Shown here: positions 22,754-34,624 of the stretch, piece by piece
Numbering within the stretch: the stretch's first letter is position 1
Layout: every line of letters starts with the position of its first letter
From: Delphinus delphis
Lineage: Eukaryota; Chordata; Mammalia; Artiodactyla; Delphinidae
Reading direction: 5' to 3'
Assembly (NCBI RefSeq): GCF_949987515.2
Contig: NC_082687.1
Coordinates: forward strand, 114,991,838-115,055,837
Length of the DNA: 64,000 bases
Program-made: the position numbers and the translations under genes
Notes under the pieces: model-generated
The model's input: the letters and a program-made list of their open reading frames with translations, nothing else
The model's database searches: none
What the model was told of the DNA's origin: nothing

Positions 22754-23775
22754 AAATCATTAAGGATATACAAAAATTAAACATTATCAACCAACTTTAC
22801 ATAATTCACTTTTATGAAATAGTTCAACTCACAAAAACAGAATGCACATTCTTTTCAAGTTTAAATGGTAGAAAAACCATATGATAGTACATGACAAAAG
22901 TCTCAAAACATTTAAATGAATTGAAATCACACTAATTAAAATAAGTTGAAATTAAATAAAAGAAAGATACACAAAAATCACCAAATATATGGAAGTTTAA
23001 AAGCATGATTTTGAATAACTAAGGGGTCAGATAAGACATCACAAGGTAAGTCAGAAAATAATTTGAAATAAGTGGAAATGAATACAAAATTTATTCAGAT
23101 TTATGCGATACATGAAAGCAAGTGCTTAGATGAAATTTTACAGAATTAAATGCTTATATTGTATAAGAAGAAAAGCTGTAATCAATTATATAAGCTTGCA
23201 CCTTATATCTAGAGACATAAATGCTATCTAGATAGATTAAAAAATTGAAGGGGAAAAATTTATCATTGTTATATCATTATCACTACAGACATTAAAAGGA
23301 TAATAGGGAAATATTAACATCTTTATGTCAGTAAGTACAACAACTTAGATGAAACAAATAAATTCCTGGAAAGGCACAAATTATATTCACAGACTCATGA
23401 AGAAACAGAAATTCTGGGTAGTTTTAAATCTAACAAAGAAATTCATAACTAGTTATTTCACCACAAAGAAAAATCCAAGTGCTAATGGCTTTACTAGTGA
23501 ATTCTATCAAACATTTAAGAAGTAAGTTATAGCAATCCTGCCCAAATTGTTCATAAAATAGAGGAGAAACAAAGATCTTCCCAATAATCAGTGAGGCCAA
23601 CATTACCCTGATATTAAAGTCAGAAGAAGAAAAAAAATACGAGACCACAAGGAAAAAAAACTTCACCCCAACATTCCTTATGAGCATACTATCAGCTAAG
23701 AAAATTCAGTAATATAAGAAAATGATAATACACCAAGTAGGGTTTATTCTAGAAAAGAAAAACAGTAACAGAAAA
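22744..23775 (+). mobile_element. Old LINE-1, ORF2 endonuclease end to RT (right part of split element)
   Basis: Sense ORF2. GATATACAAAAATTAAACAT and ATTATCAACCAACTTTACAT continue the endonuclease part at 19.0-19.4 kb. It is followed by CCAAATATATGGAAGTTTAA, TTAGATGAAACAAATAAATT, AAGTGCTAATGGCTTTACTA (SANGFTS, RT start) and CCAAGTAGGGTTTATTC (QVGFI). Stops and indels are everywhere. The segment ends at about 23770 and jumps to 3' UTR-like sequence, implying an internal deletion. Confidence 0.8.
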
Positions 23776-23779
23776 AGAA

Positions 23780-24425
23780 AGACAATTTAAGAAACAAAAC
23801 GTAGACTGGTGATTACTAGAGGCTAGAGATGGGGGAAATGGGGAGGCGTTGTTCCATGTGTGTAAAGTTTCAGTTGTGCAGATGCATAAGTTCTAGAGAC
23901 GTGCTCTACAACATACTACCTATAGTTACCAATGTCCTGTCGAGTACTTAAAACAGTTATTAAGAAGGTAGATTTCATTTTGTGTTCTTACCACACAAAA
24001 ACATAAACCACACCAATAAACAAACAAACAAAACTAAAGGGGCCCTAGGAAATTTTGGAGATGATAGATATTGTTTTTTGTTTTTTGTGGTACGCGGGCC
24101 TCTCACTGTTATGGCCTCTCCCGTTGCGGAGCACAGGCTCCAGAAACGCAGGCTCAGCGGCCAATGGCTCACGGGCCCAGCTGCTCTGCAGCATGTGGGA
24201 TCTTCCCGGACCGTGGCACGAACCCGTGTCCCCTGCATTGGCAGGCGGACTCTCAACCACTGCGCCACCAGGGAAGCCCTGGATATTGTTTTTTTTACAA
24301 TGATTGTAGTGATGGTTTCACAGATGTGTGCATATGTCCACACTCACTGCATTGTATACATTAAATATGTGAAAATTTTTATAAATCAATTGTACTTCAA
24401 TAAAGATGTTTTTTTTTTAAAAAAA
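23780..24425 (+). mobile_element. Old LINE-1 3' UTR and terminus
   Basis: GTAGACTGGTGATTACTAGA, GTTTCAGTTGTGCAGATGC, then (after a SINE insertion) TTTCACAGATGTGTGCATAT, CACTGCATTGTATACATTAA and TACTTCAATAAAGATG follow the 3' end of an L1M-type element in sense, with AATAAA near the terminus and an A/T-run tail at 24410-24426. Confidence 0.75.
24080..24281 (-). mobile_element. CHR-type SINE (cetacean body) in old LINE-1 3' end
   Basis: The reverse complement has GGGCTTCCCTGGTGGCGCAG, TGCAGGGGACACGGGTTCG, GCTGGGCCCGTGAGCC and GAGGCCCGCGTACC with the tail as T runs at 24074-24087. GATATTGTTTTTT lies at 24067-24079 and 24282-24294, a 13-bp target-site duplication partly merging with the tail. 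Frames of 122, 149, 97, 82 and 71 aa across it are artefacts. Confidence 0.95.
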
Positions 24426-24426
24426 G

Positions 24427-24864
24427 AGTGATGACTTCTCTAAGTTACATGCTTAAAGGTTTTTAAAAAGTTCTGAGAAATTAAGGTAATAAAGTCACAG
24501 ACATAACTTTCCAAGTCTTTGGGTTGAATGTTGAGCCTCCACATTGGATCATTGGATATCTATACATGATAGATGGACACAGTGAACAGTATTGCTGGAA
24601 AAAGGAAGAAAAAGACATGTATTGTTGAACCAAGGGATGCTCAAATGATAGATACAATAATTAAACCAGCCTCATGAAAATTATATGCTCTGGAATGTTA
24701 TTTTAGATGGGAATAATATTTTTGTCATCACAGACTATAAACATAAACATAATTATAGGATTGTAATTAATGGATCTTGTCACATTACTTTTTATTCAAA
24801 TTTCATAGTTCACTGGGCAATAGTCCTAATAACAGTAAACAATTTTTCTTTCTTAAATTTCATT
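24427..24864. other. Unassigned sequence
   Basis: Nothing recognised. A 60-aa plus frame at 24685-24867 has no known motif. Confidence 0.45.
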
Positions 24865-24869
24865 TAATT

Positions 24870-25918
24870 GTATTATTTTTTAAATTAATTTTTATTGGAG
24901 TATAGTTGCTTTACAATGTTGAGTTAGTTTCTACTGTACAGCAAAATGAATCAGCCATACATATACATATATCCCCTCTCTTTTGGACTTCCTTCCCATT
25001 CAGGTCACCACAGTGCATTAAGTAGAGTTCCCTGTGCTATACAGTATGTTCTCATTAGTTACCTATTTTATACCTAGTATCAATAGTGTATATGTGTCAA
25101 TCACAATCTCCCAATTCCTCCCACCCCCTTACTCTCCCCCTTGGTATCCATACATTTGTTCTCTATGTCTGTGTCTCTATTTCTGCTTTGCAAATAGGAT
25201 CATCTATACCATTTTTCTAGATTCCACATATATGCGTTAATATACAAGATTTTTCTCTTTCTGGATTACTTTACTCTCCATGACAGTCTCTAGGTCCATC
25301 TACATCTCTACAAATGGCCCAATTTTCTCTCTTTGTATGGCTGAGTAATATTCCATTGTATAGATGTACCACATCTTCTTTATCCATTCATCTGTCAGTG
25401 GACATTTAGGTTTCTTCCATGTCCTGGCTATTGTAAATAGTACTGCTATGAACATTAGGGTGCATGTATCTTTTTGAATTATGGTTTTCTCTGGGTATAT
25501 GCCCAGTAGTGGGATTGCTGGGTCATATGGTAGTTCTATTATTAGTTTTTTAAGGGAACTCCATACTGTTTTCCATAGTTGCTGTATCAATTTACACTCC
25601 CACCAACAGTGCAAGAGGGTTTCCTTTTCTCCACACCCTCTCCACCGTTTATTTTTTGTAGATTTTTTGATGGTGGCCATTCTGCTCAGTGTGAGGTGAT
25701 ACCTCATTGTAGTTTTGATTTGCATTTCTCTAATAATTAGTGATGTTGAGCATCTTTTCATGTGTTTGTTGGCCATCTGTATGTCTTCTTTGGAGAAATG
25801 TCTATTTAGGTCTTCCACCTATTTTTTGATTGGGTTGTTTGTTGTTTTGATATTGAGCTGCATGAGCTGTTTGTGTATTTTGGAGATTAATACCTTGTTG
25901 GTTGCTTCATTTGCAAAT
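24870..25918 (-). mobile_element. LINE-1, cetartiodactyl type, 5'-truncated
   Basis: Antisense 3' UTR (GGAGTATAGTTGCTTTACAA, GTTCCCTGTGCTATACAGTA) leads into ORF2 C terminus and stops abruptly after GGTTGCTTCATTTGCAAAT. The 5' truncation leaves about 1 kb. No clear target-site duplication was found. Confidence 0.92.
25300..25818 (-). pseudogene. LINE-1 ORF2 C-terminal fragment, 172 codons open
   Basis: The frame reads [20 protein letters not shown], then [58 protein letters not shown]. This is the conserved C-terminal third of ORF2p with the Cys/His stretch intact. It is one of the two longest open frames in the window (172 codons). It lacks endonuclease and RT because the element is 5'-truncated. 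Absence of frameshifts over 500 bases suggests a younger copy than those at 7 kb or 21 kb. Confidence 0.95.
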
Positions 25919-28035
25919 CAAAGTGTTTACTTAAAATCAAAAGGAAAGTATCTGATATAACTTCACTTAGTTAATGCATGATTTTTGCCTTTCTGTCCTC
26001 CCTTAAAAATACACCAATAGCAGAAATTAAATGACTGTAGTACATCTTCAGTTTCACTCTTTCGGCGCTATAATTATTAATATACTAGCTGGCAGGATCA
26101 TGTTTGCTAAGTTATTGTACTGTCTTCTCCATTGCAGACTGTCTTTGATGCATACTGCTTTCCTGAAGAAAATGGTTGCCATGTGTTCAATGAACTTCCT
26201 TCTGATCTTACACCTCCTTTGTTTACAACTTTTTTCATGCTTTCATTTGTCACTTAATCCTTTCAAACCACAAAGAGGATTGTGTACTACCCCTTTATTT
26301 TTCGCCTGTTATTTTGACATGGGTTATTAGGCCTGTCACTTAGATAATGAGAAAAATAACAGCTGTGAAGTTTACTGAACTCAGAATCATTTTCTATGTT
26401 ACTTTCAGCAGTGTCTATTAAAAGTCTGTCCAATGTCTGTTGGAAAGAAATAATAAATTCTCATGGAAAAATAATTGAACTGTTACAGAGAGGACACGAT
26501 TATGGAATACATTACCATTAATCCCTTTCTCATTTCCAAAGTTCACAATCATTTGGGAGATACTTGTTAGAATGATGTATATGTTTAATTTCATCCAAAT
26601 TAGCCTAAAAGAAGTTTGAAATCCTTACAGTACATTGAGAATTTAATTCTGCAAAAGAGTTGTGATATACAGTAGAAACTCCTGCTTTATAAAATGAAAA
26701 TACTTTTAATTTTTGGATTCATATTATTGATGTGGAGCTGCATATATCTTCATTATGTCATGAAAACACTGAGTACTTGCTTCTCCATCACTTTGGCAGT
26801 TCCATCAGCTTCCTATAATGTACATCTCCAGTCAGGCAGCCAGAGGAGATCAATGTGTGAAATAACAAGGACTTCTTAGGATCGTAAACCAGCTCTCTTG
26901 AGCACCATTACTACATTTTTCTCCTGTAACAAGGAAGTTATGAATACCAGTGTTATGACTGGATAAGCCAGGAAAAATCTATCTTTCAAGTCTTAAACCG
27001 AACAGTTTACACAACTTCTGCATTGCCAAATTCTATGTCCTGCCAGTATTTTGTCTTTCGGCCAGAGGCCTGTGCCAAACCAATTTAGTATATTTTAATT
27101 CTAAGCATTCTTATGTCACTTTCCTTGATTTATTACTCATTTGCTTAAGGAAGTCTAGGTATCAAAATTTTCATACATACATTCTCAAATTGCAGCTTTC
27201 TCTTTGTGTAACTAGATGTTTAGAAAAGATCTGTGTCCTCTTCCATGGTTTAGAGTTTTGCCTCAAACTACTGAACCAACCAAGGACTATATTTCTTATT
27301 CCTTGTTTCTAAGTAGGGTGACTTGTTCTTACAATGAAGAGTAAGCATCAGAAATGTCTATTTTGTATCTGAAGATGGTAAAGTGTGGATTTGTCTTCTT
27401 GTTATTCCCTTTTGTGCCCACTGGATGTTGATGAAAAATCTGCAAGCCACATATTTAAGATATTAGAAATTCTGAAATCCCATCCCCAAATAACTGTGTG
27501 AAATATAGCTCATTAAGTTTCTGCCACTCCTGCTACAGACCAGGAGCACCTGCTTTTGATTTTAGTTAAGGGTGAAATAAATTTTTGTTGTACTAAGTCA
27601 CAAAAAATTGGAGATTAAAATCAATATCTTATTTTAAATGAGCTAATACAGTAATAAAATTATTTATTACTAATATGTCCCTATTATTATTGTTGTTATG
27701 TATAGTATTATTATTTTATTCAGTAGACAGTAATATGGGGTTACTGTCATATCTTTGATGATTCAGTAGAGAAACTTAATTCTTGCTTCTATTTGCTAAT
27801 CTCAGTAAATCAGATTCCATTAATGTAAAGATCTAAACATTTGGAAAGTTTGTGTTGGCATTTAATTTTTGAAAAATTGAAAAATAAGACTTTTCAAAGA
27901 AAGCGTTTGCTGAGCAAATATTGTAAAATAGCATAGGTGTATGTTAACTTCACTGCAAAAGCAGGATATTTGGAGAACTTTAGCAATATAATCAAACGAA
28001 GTATAGAGAAGTCAAATTCCAATATTAGCTGGGAC
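25919..28035. other. Unassigned sequence
   Basis: No gene or repeat family recognised over 2.1 kb. Short frames (99 aa at 26031-26330, 61 aa at 26694-26879) have no identifiable domain. ATT-rich simple sequence lies at 27680-27720. Confidence 0.45.
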
Positions 28036-28039
28036 TAGT

Positions 28040-28235
28040 TTTGAGTTTTAACTTCTATTATTGGATGGGTTAAAGAACAAGTCACTTTATTTCTGTCTTT
28101 TGTTATTTGATAAGAAATATAATAACTGTGCCTTCCTATGAAATGCTGTTATGAAAATTAATAGGGATAACTTGTTTAAAGTGTTTAGCAAAGTGGCTGG
28201 CATGTATTAATAGTCCATAAATATTATTGTTAACA
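28040..28235 (+). mobile_element. MIR, ancient
   Basis: AAGAACAAGTCACTTTATTTC, then TATAATAACTGTGCCTTCC, AAATGCTGTTATGAAAATTA and GTGTTTAGCAAAGTGGCTGGC with CCATAAATATTATTG follow the MIR core and 3' end in order. Heavy divergence. A SINE inserted shortly after its 3' end. Confidence 0.75.
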
Positions 28236-28260
28236 TTTTATTATTAATAATAATAATTTG

Positions 28261-28462
28261 GGGTTTCCTTGGTGGCGCAGTGGTTGGGAGTCCGCCTGCC
28301 GATGCAGGGGACACGGGTTCGTGCCCCGGTCCGGGAAGATCCCACATGCCGCGGAGCGGCTGGGCCTGTGAGCCATGGCCGCTGAGGCTGCGCGTCCAGA
28401 GCCTGTGCTCGGCAATGGGAGAGGCCACAACAGTGAGAGGCCCGCGTACCGCAAAAAAAAAA
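28261..28462 (+). mobile_element. CHR-type SINE (cetacean body)
   Basis: Head TTTCCTTGGTGGCGCAGTGG, B-box GGGTTCGTGCCCCGG, body GCCGCTGAGGCTGCGCG and GAGAGGCCCGCGTACCGC plus A tail. TAATAATAATAATTTG at 28245-28260 is repeated exactly at 28463-28478. This 16-bp duplication is the longest in the window, although the AAT periodicity could inflate its apparent length. Confidence 0.96.
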
Positions 28463-28478
28463 TAATAATAATAATTTG

Positions 28479-29255
28479 TATGCAAATAATGTAATTTAAA
28501 AATAATTTATGTTTCCACTTACAGTGCTCAACTTACTTCTTAGAAATATTTCATTAGTAATTCAAATTGCTGTAAACATTTGGAAGTAGTAAACTTTTAC
28601 CTCTTTAAATTTCCCTAAAGCCAATTTCCTAAAAACAGTTTTCCTAATTACTATTTTACTAAAATCCAACACACTTGTGAATGTATACGTATCTATAAAT
28701 ACATATACAAAAACACATATATGTATTTTTGAATTTTAGTTCCATTTAAAATCCCTTCTTTGAAGGAGGTAGTAAATGACAGAGAGAATATACAAAAGTT
28801 GATGAAACATGGTGTTTGCTGTTATATGCCAAAGAATATAGTGAGAACATGTTAATTATTGTTTTAGGTAATTGATTAATCTTGAAAAGATACATGAAGA
28901 AATTATAACAGAGGTAAACATTCCTTTGAGAAATGTAGTCATGTGTAGTAAGTAACAGAGTAAATAAACTGAGATCTAGACTTATGTTTATATAAGTGTA
29001 GATTTGTCATATTTTACATGATATTTTAAGAACTAACATATAAGTAAGCATCACAGTTATTACCATCCAAAAATAACAGCATCAACATTGTAAATATATC
29101 TGCAACATATTCAGTAAAAAATTGCTTTAAAAATATTGTATCTTTGGAAGTACTTATTAAAACATATCTCCTTGTTGTTACCTTAATTTCTACACCAAGT
29201 TCTATAAGTAATTAAAAATTTGTCAATACTAATCAATGTATTTTTTTCTTGTAGG
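28479..29255. other. Unassigned AT-rich sequence
   Basis: Nothing recognised on either strand. Confidence 0.45.
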
Positions 29256-29259
29256 CATC

Positions 29260-30180
29260 TTTTTAGAATATCTCTAGTACCATTTATCGGAAAGACTTTC
29301 TTTTCCCCAATAAATTTGCCTTAGCATCTATGTTGAAACACATTGATCATATGTGTGTGGGTCCATTTTTCTCCCTCTCATTCCTTGCATTAATCTATAT
29401 TGAATATTTTATTGGCTTGTTGGTTATATACTTTTTATTATTGTTAAAGTTTATGTTAGTAATGAAAACTAGTATTCTTGACTTACCAATAAAAATACAA
29501 GGCCTTTCTAACATTTTACTTCTGCTTTCTGTTTATCCAGCTAGCGTGCAGTTGTTTCTTGGTATTTGAATTCTGTATATATTTAAAATTCCATAAGATA
29601 TCATTGTTTTATATGTCAGTATTTATCTAGATTTTCCCTAATATTTAGTCATTGTATTTTTTTTACTTCCTTCATCCAAATTGAGCTTCTTTTCTGAGTT
29701 CATTTTCCATTTTTTTCTGAAGGATGCTTTGATGTTTTTCAATTTTGATGCAGTTCTTCTATTAAAATTCTTTCAGTGTTTGTTTCATTCTTGAAAGAAT
29801 ACTATCAAAGGACACAAAATTATACGTCAGGAGGGTTTTTCTTTCAACTCTTTGAAAGGTTATACTCTATTGCCTTTTGGTCTGCATTGTTTTCATAGAA
29901 AAAGAATCTCTTTTTATCTGTTGCCTCTTTGAAGGTAACCTCCCTTTATTCCTTGGCTGCCTTAAGGTTTTTCTCTTTACTTTGATTTTTTACAGTTTTA
30001 CAATGATGTGCCTCAATGTGATTTTATTCTTATTCCTGTGGTTCATAGGGCTTCTTCTTTTTAGCTCTATCGTTAATATCAGAAAATTCTCAATCATTAT
30101 CCTTTCAAACAGTTCTCTACCCCAGTCGTTCCCTCATCTCTTTCTGAAAATTCAATGAAAAAATATTTTAGACTTTCTCA
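29260..30180 (-). mobile_element. Old LINE-1 fragments (ORF2 part, then a 5'-side L1-like part)
   Basis: 29260-29520 is antisense ORF2: ACCATTTATCGGAAAGACTT, CACATTGATCATATGTGTGT and GCATTAATCTATATTGA match the segment seen at 15.2 kb. From about 29690 the phrases CTATTGCCTTTTGGTCTGCA, TTTTTCTCTTTACTTTGATT, ATGATGTGCCTCAATGTG and GAAAATTCTCAATCATTATC resemble a common L1M-associated sequence in antisense that I place with less certainty. The two parts may be different insertions. Confidence 0.55.
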
Positions 30181-30504
30181 TTTTATTGTTTTTTGTCTCT
30201 TATCAGGATCAAATGTTGCATTTAGTTGGCACAGCTCTAATTTTTAGTTTAATCTAGAAACTTGACCTCTCTGGCAGGAAGGAGCTTCTGAAATCTTTGC
30301 TAAGCTTTTTAACATCACATCTCTAGCTTTCCCCTATGTTTCTCAGAGTCTCAGCCTACGCATGAACAAGTTTTGGAGTCAGTTATGGTGTTAAGGAGAA
30401 TTTGTGCAGGGATTTCAGGATTCACCCCTTTAAGTCTCCCTCCCCAATTTCCTGCCATTCTGATAGTTCAAACACAAATCCTGCACTCCTTGGTTCGTTA
30501 TCTT

Positions 30505-30665
30505 TACTTTATCAATATCCTGATTATGACATTGAACTATGATTTGCAAGATGCTACCATTCTGGGAAACAGATTAAAGGTACACAAGCTCTCTCTGTAT
30601 AGTTTCTTACAACTGCATGTAAATCTACAAGTATCTCAAAATAAAAAACAGCAAAAAAGTTTAAT
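30505..30665 (+). mobile_element. Old LINE-1 3' terminus
   Basis: ATTGAACTATGATTTGCAAG, TGCTACCATTCTGGGAAAC, GTACACAAGCTCTCTCTGTA, TTCTTACAACTGCATGTAAA and CAAGTATCTCAAAATAAAA match the sense 3' end of an L1M-type element, with AATAAA at the tip. Confidence 0.68.
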
Positions 30666-30669
30666 TTAA

Positions 30670-31310
30670 AAAAAATCTTGAGGGGAGAGTCCATGCCAGA
30701 ATATCCTCAGACTGTGGTCCGTTATTTTCATTAAAAAGAAAAATTCCCAGATTATTCTGATATATAACAAAATTTATGAACCACTGAATAATGTTGAAGA
30801 AAAATTATTTTGAACTTAACCAAATTTCAACAGGCATATAGTACAATCATTTGATTAACTAGAAAACACCTTATATAGTTTTGTTTGTTTGTTTTTATAT
30901 AGTTTTGTTTGTTTGATTTTCTCTGTGCAGAATGCATATATGTAAACCCTGTAGACACAATGATCCCTGCAGAATTTGTGTATAGCTCAGAATACTTGGT
31001 GTTGATCTTGCTCAAAATGAGGCCAATGTGAATAAAGATTTCTGAGTTGTGGAGAGGAGGAGATATTAAACCCTTGTTTTATCGTGTAAATTCTGCAGAG
31101 AGCCTTGGCTAAACCCCAGATACACCAGGGAAGGGTAGAGATATACCAGGGTGTGAGGATGTGTTATTTTACTTTAAAGAAAGAAAGAAAGAAAGAAAAA
31201 AGTAGACAAAGAACAGGAAAGAAGCTGGATTTGGAACCAGTTATCTCTGAAGAATTTAGTGTTTCTTTTATTGGTTTTTGGCAAGAAAAGAGCTCCATCC
31301 TATTATATTG
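30670..31310. other. Mostly unassigned; possible hAT TIR and (GAAA)n
   Basis: TATGAACCACTGAATA near 30775-30790 resembles a MER5-type terminal repeat, but the body is unrecognisable. TATATAGTTTTGTTTGTTTG is tandemly repeated at about 30872-30915. A (GAAA)-rich tract lies at 31176-31200. Confidence 0.35.
31176..31200. repeat. (GAAA)n simple repeat
   Basis: Five AAAG/GAAA units in a row ending in an A run. Confidence 0.9.
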
Positions 31311-31319
31311 GAATAAATA

Positions 31320-32036
31320 TTTTTTTAAATTTATTTTATATTGGAGTAAAGTTTACAATGCTGTGTTAGTTTCAGGTGTACAGCAAAGTGATTCAGTTAT
31401 ACATACATACATATCCATTCTTTTTCAGATTTTTTTCCCATATAGGTTATTACAGAATATTGAGTAGAATTCCCTATGCTATACAGTAGGTTCTTATTGA
31501 TTACCTATTTCATATATAGTAGTGTGTATATGTTAGTCCCAAACTCCTAATTTATTCCTCTCCCCACCTTTCCCCTTTGGTAACCATAACTTTGTTTTCT
31601 AAGTCTTTGAGTCTGTTTCTGTTTTGTAAATAAGTTCATTTGTATCATGTTTTTAGATTCCACATATAAGCGATATTATATGATATTTGTCTTTCTCTGT
31701 CTGACTTACTTCACTTAGTATGATAATCTCTAGGTCCATCCATGTTGCTGCAAATGGCATTACTTCACTTTTTTTTATGACTGAGTAACATCCTTTTGTA
31801 TATACGTACCACATCTTCTTTATCCATTCCTCTGTTGATGGACATTTTGTTTTCTTCCATGCCCTGGCTGTTGTAAATAGTGCTGCAATGAACATTGGGG
31901 TGCATGCATCTTTCAGAATTATGGTTTTCTCCGGATATATGGCCAGGAGTAGGATTGCTGTATCATATGGTAGTTCTATTTTTAGTTTTCAAAACAACCT
32001 CCATACTGTTCTCCATAGTGGTTGTACCAATTTACA
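31320..32036 (-). mobile_element. LINE-1, cetartiodactyl type, 5'-truncated
   Basis: Antisense 3' UTR (TATTGGAGTAAAGTTTACAA, CTATGCTATACAGTAGGTTC) and the ORF2 C-terminal tip. An 80-aa minus frame reads FIAALFTTARAWKKTKCPST and [18 protein letters not shown]. The element ends at TTGTACCAATTTACA. GAATAAATA at 31311-31319 and 32037-32045 is a 9-bp target-site duplication. Confidence 0.92.
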
Positions 32037-32045
32037 GAATAAATA

Positions 32046-34620
32046 ATATTTACTTATTCAAAACCTTAAGTAAAGGAGACATTGAGAACCTAGTCTCCCT
32101 CTGCAGGACAGCTAAATAAAATTCAATTAGAGTGCAAATTAACTGGAATGCACTAAAATTGGTATATAACATTTAGGCATGTATTACAATGTTTGAGACT
32201 AAGACTCTAACAGAATTCATGTAGAAGATGTTTAAGCAGAACGGTTGACATTTAAAAAGAAGGGTGGGGAGGGGATCAAAAAATTGCAACACAAAACAAG
32301 ATAACCAGGTTTTAAAATATAAATAACAGATAAAAATTATTGTAGGATAAATAAATAGCAAAACCCAGATATTTCTATATAGGATACAATTTTGTATACA
32401 GTTGAATTAAGTAATAGCATTTTCATGTTCATGAAGTTCCAAACAGAAAAAAATGCTGTTAGAAATTTGATTTTGTCAAATAAATTAGATATAAAAGAAT
32501 TAGCAATGAAAAATAAGAAATTAATAAATATTCTATTTATAAGAAATATCTCAAATGATAAATCGTGCACCTAGATAATACACCTTTAAATCAAATTAGA
32601 GCACGAGAAAGCATTGATCCATATTAGGTAACGATGAAAGTATCAATTAATTCCTAAAAATAAAACTTGGTAATTATTTCATACTGTAATAGACATATAA
32701 CTTAAAATAAAAATATTAAAATAACCCTTTTATTAAATAATACAAAATTCAAAGGAAAAGTCAAGTTTATAATATAACCAATTAATGGAAATTTAAAAAT
32801 AACCCCGCATTATTAGATAATATAAATCTCAAAGTGGAAGTCAAGTTTGCAATAAAACAATATCATGGAAATAATTTAACTATGAAAATACTTATCAAAC
32901 CTAAGAGGACTTGGTTACTTTCTGAAGATAAATGCATTATCTTAAGTGTCATTGGTATTGAAAATTTAAAGAATATTGATTGAAGCCCTTTGCATAGCTT
33001 TGGTTTTCAAATGCACTATTCCATTTTGTGGTGGCTATTAACAGAGGAAAACAGATATTGATATTCCTTCACCTCATGCTAGACTGTGGGCTGGGATATT
33101 AGGGAAAGTGGACTAATTCTCCACATCAGATTTAGTGGGGTCAGTACTGGATTCTGTATGAGAAGTGTGACTATCTAGTCTTTCATAGTCTTTGAGAAAT
33201 CATGGATACCAAAATGAGTAGGAAGGATCTCCCAGTCACCATGCACAACTTATTCCCAGAAGATGCTTTTAGAATTGTTTGGCCCTCAAACACTTCTCCA
33301 ACTTCAGCATGTAGACTATGCTCGATCCCATAAAGTAACAATGACCTCATTAAATTGAAAATTAGATTGACTGATTTCACAGTTGGTAACTGTGAAAATT
33401 ATACTAATTAATCACCCTCTCACCCCAAACACACACATCACCAAATCTTCAGACTTTTGTCATGACTTCTAAGGATCCAACTGTCTTCAGCATTTTTCTC
33501 ATGTGCAAACTTTAGATAACTTTCCCGATCTTTTATGTTGTGGTACAAAGAAACGTGACAATAAATAATTTTAGACCTTGAATGTCTCACAAACATCATA
33601 AGCTAACCAGAAAGCATGTGAGACGCAAAAGTGGGAAAGAGAAATGTGAAGTAAGAAATACTAAAATATTCCCAAACAATTAACTTTATTTTCTAGAACA
33701 CAATATTCCCCAAACTAACTAATTTCAATAATATTTTCCAACTCATCTGGCTTGAAGGACACTGGCTTGCAGCTCCTCGAATTCATTTCTCTTCTACATA
33801 GTCATGTAGTATAATTGAGTTTCCAGGCTCTTGGAAAATCACACAAGGCCACATAACTGTTCTATTTGATGTAAGACTCGTTAAACTATGTCATATCTAA
33901 ATAACTATGCTCTTCTTATTTTCATCCAAGTGCAGATGAGGAAAGCCATCTTGGGACAGCTGAGTCATAAACTAGAAGGATCTAGTTCTTTGTGAATTAT
34001 GATTCATAATGAATGAATTTATGATGCTTTATAAATCAGCAGTTAGAGGAAAACTGCTGATCAGAAACACTATTTTGGAGTTTATGTTAGAGTATAATAA
34101 AATCCTATTATTCTAATTTGTTTGAACAAATGTAACTTTGTGTTTGTAGGTTACAACATTTAGCATTACCATAACTATTATACTGGGCCAACCTAATTAC
34201 TATATGAAACCACTGTTTTCTTTTTTGTTTTGAAATGAGTTAATTGCCTCAAGTGTAAAACGTCTTTGAGATTATTGGTATTATTGGCAATAGGTTAATA
34301 TAAAGTATAGTGTGAAAAAAATGAAGGCTAGGCAAAAAAATTTGCAATATCAACCACCTGGTTGATACCTGAGCTTCTTTAAATATTGAAAAAGAATAAC
34401 ACATTGCATCCAGGCAATCACTAGTAAAAATTATATATATTTTGGCATTTTACAGTGTTTATGATAACACATGCTATTTTCTCTTCCAGTGAAGCTATAT
34501 AATGGCAGAAGCAGTCCATTACTACAAAAAAATTAAAAAAAACAAAGATAATAGAATCTGAAATGATGACACTACATTTCAGAGAATCCCCTTGACTTTG
34601 AAGGAAAATAATTAAGCAAA
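32046..34620. other. Unassigned AT-rich sequence
   Basis: No family recognised apart from the diverged tandem duplication at 32.7-32.9 kb. Frames of 60-77 aa occur on both strands without motifs. Confidence 0.45.
32718..32875. repeat. Diverged two-copy tandem duplication, 78-bp period
   Basis: Copy 1 starts AAAATAACCC at 32718 and copy 2 starts AAAATAACCCC at 32796. They share AATAATACAAAATTCAAAGG versus GATAATATAAATCTCAAAGT, then the identical block AAGTCAAGTTT, then AATATAACC versus AATAAAACA and ATGGAAAT. Point differences and small gaps show the duplication is not recent. Confidence 0.8.
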
Positions 34621-34624
34621 ATTT

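Noticed and set aside
23975..24431. Overlapping frames of 149, 122, 97, 82 and 71 codons on both strands
   Set aside because: All cross the minus-strand CHR SINE. GC-rich SINE sequence leaves frames open on both strands, with the repeated peptide motifs AWREP-like and ASHCCGLSR seen at every SINE copy.
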